From SG8-30 sp963695155 (GTDB lineage Bacteria > Pseudomonadota > Gammaproteobacteria > Steroidobacterales > Steroidobacteraceae): a DNA stretch of 64,000 nt. Made by a program: the position numbers and the translations under genes. The notes below the pieces were generated by a model, which was not told the DNA's origin, made no database searches, and saw nothing but the letters and a program-made list of their open reading frames with translations. The stretch lies in the NCBI GenBank assembly GCA_963695155.1, contig CAVOGD010000005.1:432722-496721 (forward strand), given 5' to 3'. Positions 54,999 to 63,203 of the stretch are shown here, piece after piece; the first letter of the stretch is position 1; every line of letters begins with the position of its first letter.

Positions 54999-55304
54999 GT
55001 GGGTAAGTTCCAGGCGTGGCTGCACGGCGTAATGCCATATCCGTGGGCGCGGCGCCTCGTCGTCGGCGTCATCGGCGGCACGGTCGTATTGGTGGGGATC
55101 GCGTTGTTCTTCCTGCCGGGACCGGCGCTCGTGGTCATCCCGGTCGGCCTGGGCATACTGGGGCTGGAGTTCGCCTGGGCGCGGCGCCTGTTGAAGCGGG
55201 CGCGGGACCGTGCGGGGGACCTGGTCAACGGCATGCGTGGCAGGAATGCCGCGGCGCCGGCTGCAGTGCCGGGACCTGTCAGGGAGCAAGTGGAGGACCG
55301 GTGA
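54999..55304 (+). CDS. PGPGW-family small membrane protein
   Basis: 101 aa. Contains LPGPALVVIPVGLGILGLEFAWARRLLKRAR, the core of the TMEM/PGPGW family, with two helices. GTG start at 54999. Its stop overlaps the GTG of hutG (55301). Function unknown. Confidence 0.8.
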   Translation: MGKFQAWLHGVMPYPWARRLVVGVIGGTVVLVGIALFFLPGPALVVIPVGLGILGLEFAWARRLLKRARDRAGDLVNGMRGRNAAAPAAVPGPVREQVEDR

Positions 55305-56251
55305 GCCGAACGTCGCCAAGCGCGGCCTGGCATGGCCGGGTGGATGTCGCCGACGGCGCGGCGGCACGCCGCTGGCACCAGGTGGTGACGCTGCGCGACG
55401 CGGCGGTCGCGCCGATCGCGCTGCTGGGGTTTGCCTGCGACGCGGGCGTCGTGCGCAACCAGGGGCGAGCCGGCGCCGCGGAGGGTCCCGGTGCGCTGCG
55501 CGAGGCACTGGCCAACCTCGCCGCCCACGACCTCGACGCGGTGGACGACCTGGGCGACATCGTCTGCATGGGCGATGCGCTCGAGGACGCCCAGCGGGAC
55601 TATGCGGGCGTCGCCAGGGATGCGATCGCACCGGGCCGCCTGCTGATCGGCCTGGGCGGCGGCCACGAGATCGCCTGGGCCAGCTACAGTGGACTGCGCG
55701 ACGCGCTGGCCCGTGACGGCGACGACGGGATCGTCGGCATCGTGAATTTCGATGCACACCTCGACCTGCGCGGCGACGCGCGTGCCACGTCCGGGACGTC
55801 GTTCCGGCAGATCCTGGAGGACGCCCAAAGCGGCGCGCGCCGGGTGGCGTACCGCTGCCTGGGCGTCAATCGTTATGCCAACACCGCGGCGCTGTTCGAT
55901 CGCGCACGCGAGCATGGCGCGTCATGGGTCGAGGACACCGACGTGCGGCAGGACCGCTGGGCGGAACTGGCGGACGGGCTGGAGTCGTTCCTGGCGGGCG
56001 TGCAGCACGTCTACCTGACGGTATGCCTCGACGTACTGCAGGCGACGGCCGCGCCCGGCGTCAGCGCACCGGCCGCGCTCGGCGTGGAACCGGCGCTGCT
56101 GGAACGCCTGGCCGCGCTGGTGGCGGGCAGCGGCAAGGTGCGGGTCGCCGACGTCGCCGAACTCAACCCGCGGTTCGACATCGACCGCCGCACCGCCAGG
56201 ACGGCGGCGCGGCTGGTCGCGCGCATCGCGGAAACGGCCAGCGCCGCCTGA
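55301..56251 (+). CDS. hutG: Formimidoylglutamase/agmatinase-like ureohydrolase
   Basis: 316 aa arginase-fold Mn enzyme. GLGGGHEIAWASYSGL, NFDAHLDLR (metal Asp/His), and YLTVCLDVLQATAAPGVSAPAALGV, where CLDVL...PGVSAP favours HutG over arginase. HutG hydrolyses N-formimidoyl-L-glutamate; no hutH/U/I lies nearby. GTG start with GGAGG upstream. Confidence 0.85.
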   Translation: MSRTSPSAAWHGRVDVADGAAARRWHQVVTLRDAAVAPIALLGFACDAGVVRNQGRAGAAEGPGALREALANLAAHDLDAVDDLGDIVCMGDALEDAQRDYAGVARDAIAPGRLLIGLGGGHEIAWASYSGLRDALARDGDDGIVGIVNFDAHLDLRGDARATSGTSFRQILEDAQSGARRVAYRCLGVNRYANTAALFDRAREHGASWVEDTDVRQDRWAELADGLESFLAGVQHVYLTVCLDVLQATAAPGVSAPAALGVEPALLERLAALVAGSGKVRVADVAELNPRFDIDRRTARTAARLVARIAETASAA

Positions 56252-56266
56252 GCGGCAGCCGTACCG

Positions 56267-56827
56267 TCAGGCCGGCCAGAGCCAGCCGAACGTGCCGGCC
56301 GTCACCAGGGCGTAGATCAGCGCATCGAACACCGACTTGATGGTCGACGGCCAGTTGCGCTTGTACCAGATCGAGTTCTGCAGCAGCGCCAGGCCGTAGC
56401 CGGCGAAGGCCACCGTGCCGGCCAGGCGGAACACGCTCAGGTAATGGGCGCCCGGCTCCAGCGCCCGGCCGGTCACGTAGGCGGCGAAGACGCCGACGAT
56501 GAGGCAGTACACGAACCACTGGATCAGGCTGGCCGCCATGGACGGCCTGGCGTTCGGCATCACCGTCATGAAGGCGATGGGGCCCTTGGCCATCTTTTCG
56601 ATGAAGTCGGGCTCGTTCATCCGCTTCGTCGAGCCGCAATACGGGAACACGTAATCACCGGGCGGGATCCGGAACGGCCGCAGCGCGTTCATGACGGCGT
56701 CCTCGGCGTCCAGTTTCCCGAAATCGGACTGGTGATACTTCAGGAACATGTGGATGACGGAACTCACCACGAACACAATGATCGCGGCGAGCAGGATCGG
56801 CAGCCAGAGGGCGGTAATCGTCACCAT
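56267..56827 (-). CDS. Four-helix membrane protein of unknown function
   Basis: 186 aa: helix 1 ALWLPILLAAIIVFVVSSVIHMFL, soluble loop (YHQSDFGKLDAEDAVMNALRPFRIPPGDYVFPYCG), then three helices. A hydrophobic His-rich start is followed by RPFRIPPGDYVFP. I recognise a widely occurring hypothetical family, no function assigned. TAAGGAG precedes ATG 56827. Confidence 0.7.
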   Translation of the reverse strand: MVTITALWLPILLAAIIVFVVSSVIHMFLKYHQSDFGKLDAEDAVMNALRPFRIPPGDYVFPYCGSTKRMNEPDFIEKMAKGPIAFMTVMPNARPSMAASLIQWFVYCLIVGVFAAYVTGRALEPGAHYLSVFRLAGTVAFAGYGLALLQNSIWYKRNWPSTIKSVFDALIYALVTAGTFGWLWPA

Positions 56828-56980
56828 GGTCGTCTCCTTAGCATGAAGCCAATGCAGCGCGACGGCAGCGCTCAGCGCGCCGCAACGTCGTCGAGGAAGC
56901 AAAACTCGCCGCTGAGAACGCCGGCGCTGGACCACAACAGTTGCATGACGACCCCCCCGGGACGCGTGCCCTGATTGCCC

Positions 56981-57502
56981 TCAGATTGGCGGCTGCCGGC
57001 CCAACAAGTCAAGGTATGCGCCCTCGACGAGGCTGGCGGCCGGCACGCCGAGGGCGTCCAGCAGTTCCCGCGCGACGCGTTCGCCGTCGGCCGCCTCTTC
57101 CGTCCCGTCCAGCACCACCTCCAGCTCCAGGAAGGTGCCGAGGCCCTCGACGCGGTCGAGGTGAATGCGGGTCTGGCCGGCCAGGTACAGGCGCCGGCGC
57201 TTGCGGACGCGGCCGATGACCGGCAGGGCGCGGCCGAGCGTCTCGCGCAGGGCCGCCGGGTCCTGCGTCGGGGCGATGAAGTAATTCGAGAGCTTGGGTC
57301 CGGCGACGTCAGGCCGCTCGTAGAAGATCAGCTGTCCGCGGTCGGGCGCCAGTTCGCGCAACTTGAGCCGCCCGCTCGGGCAGCCGAAGAACGTGTCGTC
57401 CTGCACCAGGTCGAACGGGCCCTGGTCGGCGAGCTGCCGCGCGCGGGCCTCGATGGCCTCGAGGTCGGCGACGCGGGCCTTGATTTCGACGTTTCGTGCC
57501 AT
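56981..57502 (-). CDS. CYTH-domain protein (class IV adenylate cyclase-like)
   Basis: 173 aa. N-terminal NVEIKAR (EXEXK-type metal-substrate motif), then LKLRE, RIHLDRVEGLGTFLELE and YLDLL at the end, the CyaB/ThTPase pattern. Could be an adenylate cyclase or tri-polyphosphatase; the HFxxxxxxxExK phosphate motifs alone cannot separate them. Confidence 0.85.
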   Translation of the reverse strand: MARNVEIKARVADLEAIEARARQLADQGPFDLVQDDTFFGCPSGRLKLRELAPDRGQLIFYERPDVAGPKLSNYFIAPTQDPAALRETLGRALPVIGRVRKRRRLYLAGQTRIHLDRVEGLGTFLELEVVLDGTEEAADGERVARELLDALGVPAASLVEGAYLDLLGRQPPI

Positions 57503-57545
57503 CCTGGTCTTCGCTGCGTCAGCAGGGCCGTCTACGGGCTGGCGA

Positions 57546-58179
57546 TCACCAGCACACGCCCGGCGTCGCCCGCAGGTACTCGGCGGAGGTCAGCTGGTCG
57601 AGCATGAACGCCGCGGTGTCGGCGCGCGAGATGCTGACCGTCCAGAGGTAGCTGCCCAGCCCGGCGCCGTGGCGGTATGCACCGCGCGCCCGGCCGTTGT
57701 TGAGGGCACCCGGTCGCACGATGACCCAGTCGAGGTTGCTGGCGCGAATCACATGTCTCCTGGCGGGCCTTGTCCCAGTAGTAGAACGGCAGGATGAAGG
57801 GGATGACGAACAGCGTGTAGTACAGCCCCATGCGACCGCGGCTGTCGCCCACGCCCAGCGACGTCTCGCATACCAGGCGACGCACACCACTGCCCTGCAT
57901 GGCCGACAGGATGTTGGCGGTGCCCTGCGACAGGATCCGGGTCGGGTAGAACCAGCGCTTGTGGCCGAGCGCGCACAGCACGGCATCCTGGCCGGCCATG
58001 GCCTGCCGCAGGGAAGCGGCATCCATCACGTCGCCCTGCACGACGCGAAGCCGTTCGTGCGTCATCTTCAGGGCCGACGGCTTGCGCACGAACGCGGTCA
58101 CGTCGTGGCCGCGTTCGAGGGCCTGCGTGACGAGTTCGAGTCCGGTCCCACCTGTTGCACCGACGATCAGTAAATGCAT
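57546..58179 (-). CDS. NAD(P)-binding, NmrA/SDR-like protein (frameshifted)
   Basis: Atypical short-chain-type Rossmann protein. LLIVGATGGTGLELVTQALERGHDVTAFVRKPSAL, GDVMDAASLRQAMAGQDAVLCALG and SGVRRLVCETSLGVGDSRG. The frame shifts at about 57758-57762 (GAGACATG read with one base too many) to RASNLDWVIVRPGALNNG. Joined length 210 aa, stop 57546. GGAGGGTGACGC precedes ATG 58179. Confidence 0.72.
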
Positions 58180-58221
58180 CGCGTCACCCTCCACAGGACG
58201 TCCGGACCGGCCGGTCCCCTG

Positions 58222-58362
58222 TCACCTGCAATGCTCCGCCGCCCATGTCAGGGCAGCTTCGAGCCGGTCATTGCCCCAGAATAACTCGTCCTGGATCGTG
58301 AAGGATGGCGCGCCGCCAGCTGTTCGATGCGCAGCGCCTGGTTCACTGCCGCCTTCAGCCCT
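58222..58362 (-). pseudogene. Remnant of 2-hydroxychromene-2-carboxylate isomerase (DsbA family)
   Basis: Not an intact gene. The minus strand encodes GLKAAVNQALRIEQL and, one frame away, GGAPSFTIQDELFWGNDRLEAALTWAAEHCR followed by a stop (58222-58224). The GAP.F....ELFWGNDRL pattern is the C-terminus of HCCA isomerase/glutathione-S-transferase-kappa-like proteins. Only the last 47 or so residues survive; the 5' end is cut exactly at the SnoaL-like gene's stop codon. Confidence 0.6.
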
Positions 58363-58741
58363 TGCCGCCGGCTGCCGCGAGCCGCGGCCCGACTTCCTTG
58401 AGCAGGGCCTCGAGCCCGGAGCGCGGCCTCACCATGACGGTCAGCTCGCGAATGCGGCCACTGGCGTCGAAACGCAGCAGGTCCAGGCCCTGCACGTCCC
58501 GGTCGCCCACCCTGGCCCGGAAGATCAGCGCCCGCGTGCCATCCGCGGCCTCCAGCTGGTCGGTGTAATGGAAGCCCTTGAAGACCTCGGACAGGACGCG
58601 CAACAGCGTCCCGATGGCGGCGATGCCCTCGAAAGGCGCATGGCTGGCCGGGCTGTTCAGCACGGCGTCCTCGGCAAAGGCAGAAATCATGCCCTGCAGG
58701 TCCTCGGCTTCCACGGCCTGCCTGAATGCTCCTCGGTCCAT
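58355..58741 (-). CDS. SnoaL/NTF2-like protein
   Basis: 128 aa. NTF2 cone-fold segments FAEDAVLNSPASHAPFEGIAAIGTLLRVL and DLLRFDASGRIRELTVMVRP. Likely a small-molecule isomerase, hydrolase or scaffold; no catalytic residues identified. Its stop abuts the isomerase remnant. Confidence 0.75.
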   Translation of the reverse strand: MDRGAFRQAVEAEDLQGMISAFAEDAVLNSPASHAPFEGIAAIGTLLRVLSEVFKGFHYTDQLEAADGTRALIFRARVGDRDVQGLDLLRFDASGRIRELTVMVRPRSGLEALLKEVGPRLAAAGGKG

Positions 58742-58777
58742 GTCGTCTCCTGTCCGGTTAGCCGTTGCCGGCGTTGA

Positions 58778-59230
58778 TCAACTTGCGCGCCGCCGCACGT
58801 GCAGCAGCTTGCGGACGGTGGCCACCACCTGGTCCTGCTCATCGACGATGTCGAATTCGAACTCGTGCCGGTACGCGGCTCCGTGCGCCGTCTCCCGCCG
58901 CATGGCGGCGAGCGCGTCGTCGCCGATCCGCACCGTGGCGCGAACGCAGCCGACGCCCGGCCTCCGGAATTCGATGCTGGCCGACTTGTCCCAGACCACG
59001 TACTCCGGTCCCAGCAGCTGTATGAGCAGCAGCATCAGCCACGGATCGGCCATCGAATACAGGTTGCCGCCGAAGTGCGTGCCAACGGCATTCCGGTTGT
59101 ACCAGCGCTGCCTCAGCTCGATACGCGCCTCGCGCCAGTCCGGGGCCACGTACCTGACGTAGATGCCGGTGGCCCAGTAGGGCGGGTAGACGTTCAGCAG
59201 GAAGCGCAATCGGCGCGGCGTCATCTTCAT
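58778..59230 (-). CDS. DUF4442 hotdog-fold protein (thioesterase-like)
   Basis: 150 aa (start ATG 59230). RWYNRNAVGTHFGGNLYSMADPWLMLLLIQLLG carries the DUF4442 hotdog core with the conserved HFGGxLxxMAD; FEFDIVDEQDQVVATVRKLLHV ends it. Acyl-CoA thioesterase-like, substrate unknown. Confidence 0.82.
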   Translation of the reverse strand: MKMTPRRLRFLLNVYPPYWATGIYVRYVAPDWREARIELRQRWYNRNAVGTHFGGNLYSMADPWLMLLLIQLLGPEYVVWDKSASIEFRRPGVGCVRATVRIGDDALAAMRRETAHGAAYRHEFEFDIVDEQDQVVATVRKLLHVRRRAS

Positions 59231-59343
59231 GGTTAAGGAACGGGCGGCCACACGGTGACGTCAGGTGCGAAGCATCGCACCTTTCATCGGCCCGGGTAAG
59301 CTTCGCGATTCCGCAGCGCGACCGGCCGCCGCGAACTCGCGGG

Positions 59344-59628
59344 TCAACCCTCGGCGGTGGTCGGGTCGATCATCCTGGCGACGGTCGTGACGACGCTGGC
59401 CGGGAAGCCGCTGCGCTTGGCGTGCTCATGCACCAGCGCCTCGCTATCGGCGAGGTAGATGCAGAACGTCTTGTCGCCCGCCACGTAGCTGTGCTCCCAC
59501 TGGATGAACTTCTTCTCGGCGCGCATGTCCGCCAGCACCCCGTTGGATTTCTGTGCCGCGCCGCGCAGGGTCTCGCGGTCCGCCGATCCGATCTGCGGCA
59601 GCGCCCTCTCGATGACATACCTAGGCAT
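59344..59628 (-). CDS. DUF4242 protein
   Basis: 94 aa (start ATG 59628). MPRYVIERALPQIG...KKFIQWEHSYVAGDKTFCIYLADSEALVHEHAKRSGFPA is the DUF4242 pattern, a ferredoxin-like fold sometimes described as nickel-binding. Function unknown. Confidence 0.82.
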   Translation of the reverse strand: MPRYVIERALPQIGSADRETLRGAAQKSNGVLADMRAEKKFIQWEHSYVAGDKTFCIYLADSEALVHEHAKRSGFPASVVTTVARMIDPTTAEG

Positions 59629-59763
59629 GCAGTCCCCCTCCCTTCGCATGCGGGAACCGGCAGGCGCCATATGCGCAGGCCGGGTCGCACGCCGGAAAGC
59701 CTATCTCATTTCCCGGCGACGGGCCCGGCCACGGGATCGGACCGTGTGACCCGTGCGGGTCGT

Positions 59764-60723
59764 TCAGGAATCGTCGTGCTGACCGGTATCGTCGAACTCG
59801 ACTGGCCGTTGCGGCGCCGTGTTGACGCGCAGGGTGAACAGGTCGGGCCTCGAGTAATGGCCGACCGTGTCCAGGGCGCGCCTGGCTGCCGCAGCCTGTG
59901 CCAGGTCGATGTCGGCATACAGGATGCCCATCTCCTCGTGGAGCGGGCCCGCCACGACCTTGCCGCCCGGCGCGACAACCACGGAGTCGCCCGTATTGAC
60001 CCATTCGTCGGCGTCCGGATACAGCGGCTTCAGCTCCGGCACCGCATCGGAAAGATGATGTCCCTGGAACGCCCAGCCACTGCCGATCACCCAGCATCCG
60101 CCTTCTCGACCGATGTGCTGCATGGTGGCGACCCAGCGCTGGCCGTTGTCGTAGGTCGGGGCCACATAGATGTCGATGCCCTGCGCGTACAAGGCGTAGC
60201 GCGCCAGCGGCATGTAGCTCTCCCAGCACAGCAAGGTGCCGAGCCGCCCGCACGGCGTCTCGATGGCGCGCAGGCCGGTAGCATCGCCGAATCCCCAGAC
60301 CATGCGCTCCGGGTTGGTGGGCATGACCTTGCGGTGCCGGTTGAGGATCTCGCCGGTCGGGCCGATGGTCACCACGGTGTTGTAGAGGGTGCCGCGGCTC
60401 AGTTCGGTGTCGCGCTCGTTCATGCCGCAGACGACCGTCAGTTTGTGCTTCCGGGCGGCATCGCAGATCGGCGCCAGATCGTCACCGTCGAGGTTCACCG
60501 AATTGGCTACCAGTCGCGCGTAGACCTGCTCGGACAGCCCCATGTCCGTTCCCGGGCGCAACCGCCAGATCCAGGCGGGATACCCTGGAATGAAGGCCTC
60601 CGGAAGTACCACCAGTTGCGCGCCGCCGGCTGCCGCCTCCTCCACGAAAGACGCGGCGGCATCGACCGTGGCGGCCTTGTCGAGGAAAATGGGCGGTCGC
60701 TGGATGACAGCAATGCGTGGCAT
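59764..60723 (-). CDS. Nitrilase/cyanide-hydratase family carbon-nitrogen hydrolase
   Basis: 319 aa. Catalytic Glu-Lys-Cys triad: VVLPEAFIPGYPAW (Glu), NRHRKVMPTNPERMVWGFGD (Lys) and GTLLCWESYMPLARYALY (Cys). The Cys motif CWESYMPLARY is that of true nitrilases. Likely hydrolyses a nitrile to a carboxylate and ammonia; substrate unknown. Starts at ATG 60723. Confidence 0.9.
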   Translation of the reverse strand: MPRIAVIQRPPIFLDKAATVDAAASFVEEAAAGGAQLVVLPEAFIPGYPAWIWRLRPGTDMGLSEQVYARLVANSVNLDGDDLAPICDAARKHKLTVVCGMNERDTELSRGTLYNTVVTIGPTGEILNRHRKVMPTNPERMVWGFGDATGLRAIETPCGRLGTLLCWESYMPLARYALYAQGIDIYVAPTYDNGQRWVATMQHIGREGGCWVIGSGWAFQGHHLSDAVPELKPLYPDADEWVNTGDSVVVAPGGKVVAGPLHEEMGILYADIDLAQAAAARRALDTVGHYSRPDLFTLRVNTAPQRPVEFDDTGQHDDS

Positions 60724-60769
60724 GGGGCACCTCAGTGGGATTATCGTCGCCATCGAAGGGTCGGGATCG

Positions 60770-61267
60770 CTACTCCGGCGGTGGCGCCGGGAAGGTCACG
60801 AACGGTGGCGCCGGCTCCTGGTCGGGCGGCACATACGCCGGCGCCGGCCCACCGGCCGGGCCAAGGCTGGCTACGTAGCGGTAAACCGAGCGCAGGTCGG
60901 CGACCGTCATCTTGTTCAGGCTGAACCACGGCATGGGCGGGCGCGACTTCAGGTTCTGGGCAACCTCGACCCACTGGTCTTCCGTCATCGATGGAATGAG
61001 CGTGCGGAGGTTCGTCGCATAGGTCGTGCCCCAGGGCCCGCGCCAGCCCAGGACATCCCCCGTCAGCCACAGCGCTTCCGGCGTCTCGCCGCCCGACGTG
61101 GCGTAACCGGGCGTATGGCAGTCGTTGCAGCCCGTGATCTCGACCAGGTACTTGCCGCGCGACAACTGGTGAGCCCCGTCATCGCCGGCCAGGCAGGCCT
61201 GGGCAGGAAGGCCCAGGCAGGCGAAGGCCGCCAGCAACCATGGTCCCGAACTCAGCGTACGATTCAT
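60770..61267 (-). CDS. Periplasmic c-type cytochrome
   Basis: 165 aa, signal peptide (SGPWLLAAFACLGLPAQACLAG), a single haem site GCNDCHTPGY, and RPPMPWFSLNKMTVADLRSVYRYVASL where Met in PPMPW is a likely axial ligand. C-terminal Pro-rich tail. Partner dehydrogenase not identified. 46 bp upstream of the nitrilase. Confidence 0.85.
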   Translation of the reverse strand: MNRTLSSGPWLLAAFACLGLPAQACLAGDDGAHQLSRGKYLVEITGCNDCHTPGYATSGGETPEALWLTGDVLGWRGPWGTTYATNLRTLIPSMTEDQWVEVAQNLKSRPPMPWFSLNKMTVADLRSVYRYVASLGPAGGPAPAYVPPDQEPAPPFVTFPAPPPE

Positions 61268-61369
61268 GAATCCCCCCGTGTCTAAAGCAATGCCGGACTC
61301 CGGCTGCGATAGAAAAACACAAGCTCCGGAAAGATTCCAGCGCGGCGCCTGCGGCGCAGAGGGAGCAAC

Positions 61370-62213
61370 TCACCCGTCGTGTGCGTCGAACAGGGACAGG
61401 ATGTCGTGTCGTGGCCGGTAGCCGAGCTGCATGCGCGCCTTGTCGATCGCATAGACGCGGTCGATGCTGCGCGGCAACGCCCAGCCGCGAGCCGCGAACC
61501 GCTCGGCGAGCCCCGGGCAACGACGGCCTATGACGGCCGGCGCGTCGCGCAGCAGCTCCGCGACGTCCTCGGCCTGGAATGGCGGCAAGGCCGAGACGTT
61601 GAACGTGTCGAAGCCGCCCGCGCTTGCCGTCAGGGCGAGCCGGTGCGCCGCGGCCACGTCGCGCAGGTCTACCCCGCGGTGCAGGCGGTACACGGCAACC
61701 TGCTCCTCGGGCTCCGGGAAGCAACGCGCAATCCGCAGGCTCACGCAGGCCAGCGCCGCGCCGGATGCGGCGCGACAGGCTTCCTCCGCGGCGATCTTCG
61801 TCGTGTCGTAGATGTCGCGCGGCCGCGGCACGAGGTCCTCGGTGACCCAGACGGCGCGGTCGACGGGAACGAGTGCGTGTCCGTACAGGGACGTGGTGCT
61901 GGTGTAGACGAAACGCCGCACGCCGTGACGCAGGCAAGCCTCGAGCAGCGCCTCTGTTCCCCGCACGTTGGTCTCGACGAAGTCTCGCTCCGCCACCCTG
62001 CCCACGTGGGGCGCGTGCAGCGACGCCGTGTGCACCACCGCATCGGCCGATGAAGCCAGCTCGTCGACCAGTCCCCGGTTGCTGACGCTGCCGACCTGGG
62101 TCGTGTAGGGACCGGGCGCTGCGGTCCAGGCCGATGACTTCGTGGTCGCCGCACAGCGACGCGGCAATCGCGGCGCCCACCCGGCCTGACGATCCCGTGA
62201 GCAGGATGCGCAC
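61370..62213 (-). CDS. NAD-dependent epimerase/dehydratase (frameshifted)
   Basis: Extended SDR. MRILLTGSSGRVGAAIAASLCGDHEVIGLDRS (Rossmann loop GxxGxxG), a one-base shift in the CCC at 62112-62114 of the plus strand, then GPYTTQVGSV..VHTASLHAPHVG, VYTSTTSLYGH and YDTTKIAAEEA (YxxxK equivalent). Joined length 280 aa. Substrate unknown, UDP-sugar or steroid-like. Confidence 0.78.
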
Positions 62214-62263
62214 GGCTGCGTGTCAGCCCCGCCCACCGCGCGTCGGCAACAAGCGTCCCGGCG

Positions 62264-62734
62264 TCACTTCGGCATCATGCTGTCGGGCATCTTCACCGCG
62301 ATCACCTGGCCTTTGGCGCATGGCTTGCCACCGGCCGACAGCACGATGTCCACGGTGACCTTGCGTTCCTTGAACTCGACGACCGTGCCACGCAGTTCCA
62401 GTTCCACGCCCAGCGGGGTCGGCGCAAGGTAATCGACCTTCAGCGCCGCCGTCACGAACCGCAGCGTGGGCGACGTGTCCATGTCCCGGCCTTCAGCACG
62501 ATAGGCTGCCGCGGCCGCCGTGCCGGTGCCGTGACAGTCGATCAGCGAGGCGATCAGGCCGCCGTACACGAATTTCGGAATGGACGTGTGGTACGGCTGC
62601 GGCGTGAAGCGCGCGACGGATTCGTCGCCGTCCCAGTAGCTCTTCAGCTGGTGGCCGTGCGCATTGTTGTTGCCGCAACCGTAACAATGGCCGACGTCAT
62701 CGGGGTAATAGTCCTGAAAAGCCTTGTTGTCCAT
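62264..62734 (-). CDS. PaaI-family hotdog thioesterase
   Basis: 156 aa. CYGCGNNNAHGHQLKSYW begins it; hotdog core KFVYGGLIASLIDCHGTGTAAAAAY and TLRFVTAALKVDYLAPTPLGVELEL. Typical of acyl-CoA thioesterases with an unusual Cys-rich head. Substrate unknown. Confidence 0.84.
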   Translation of the reverse strand: MDNKAFQDYYPDDVGHCYGCGNNNAHGHQLKSYWDGDESVARFTPQPYHTSIPKFVYGGLIASLIDCHGTGTAAAAAYRAEGRDMDTSPTLRFVTAALKVDYLAPTPLGVELELRGTVVEFKERKVTVDIVLSAGGKPCAKGQVIAVKMPDSMMPK

Positions 62735-62805
62735 TTGGCCTCTCCTGTCGAAGCTCAGGTCATCGAGGGTGCCGGATACGTTGCGGGTCCACTCACGGGG
62801 TCAGG

Positions 62806-63181
62806 TTACCGCGCCGGCGGCAGGTGACGCGCGTCGACGTATGCCCAGGCATGCACGCCCGACTCGAGCGTCACCGCAATACGGCGGTAGGCCGCCACCT
62901 CATAGCGATCTGCATGCCGCAGCTCGTCCGGCGTGATCGAAAACACCATCCCGCTCACGACGTCGGCCTGCCCGGCCCGTGAAGCGGATGATGGGATGCT
63001 GTGCCTGGCCGCTGGTTGCGATCACCTGTGGGTCGTCGATCTCCACCGTCGCCAGCGCGAAGCCCGGCAGGACATCCGCCGCACCGTCCAGGCGCCGGCC
63101 GAACGTCGCAAGCTGCACCGACTCCAGCCGCAACGTTCCGTAGGAGAACAGGCGCTCGGTCGGCGCTGGCTCGTCGTGCAT
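62806..63181 (-). CDS. Gamma-glutamylcyclotransferase/AIG2-like (frameshifted)
   Basis: Start ERLFSYGTLRLESVQLATFGRRL (YGTL is the family's substrate loop); the frame shifts at the GGG near 62974-62976 into ADVVSGMVFSITPDELRHADRYEVAAYRRIAVTL. Joined length 124 aa, stop TAA 62806. Lacks no visible catalytic Glu (DRYE). Cleaves gamma-glutamyl amines or peptides in relatives. Confidence 0.75.
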
Positions 63182-63203
63182 GCGTGAACGATCCCTCGAC
63201 CCG

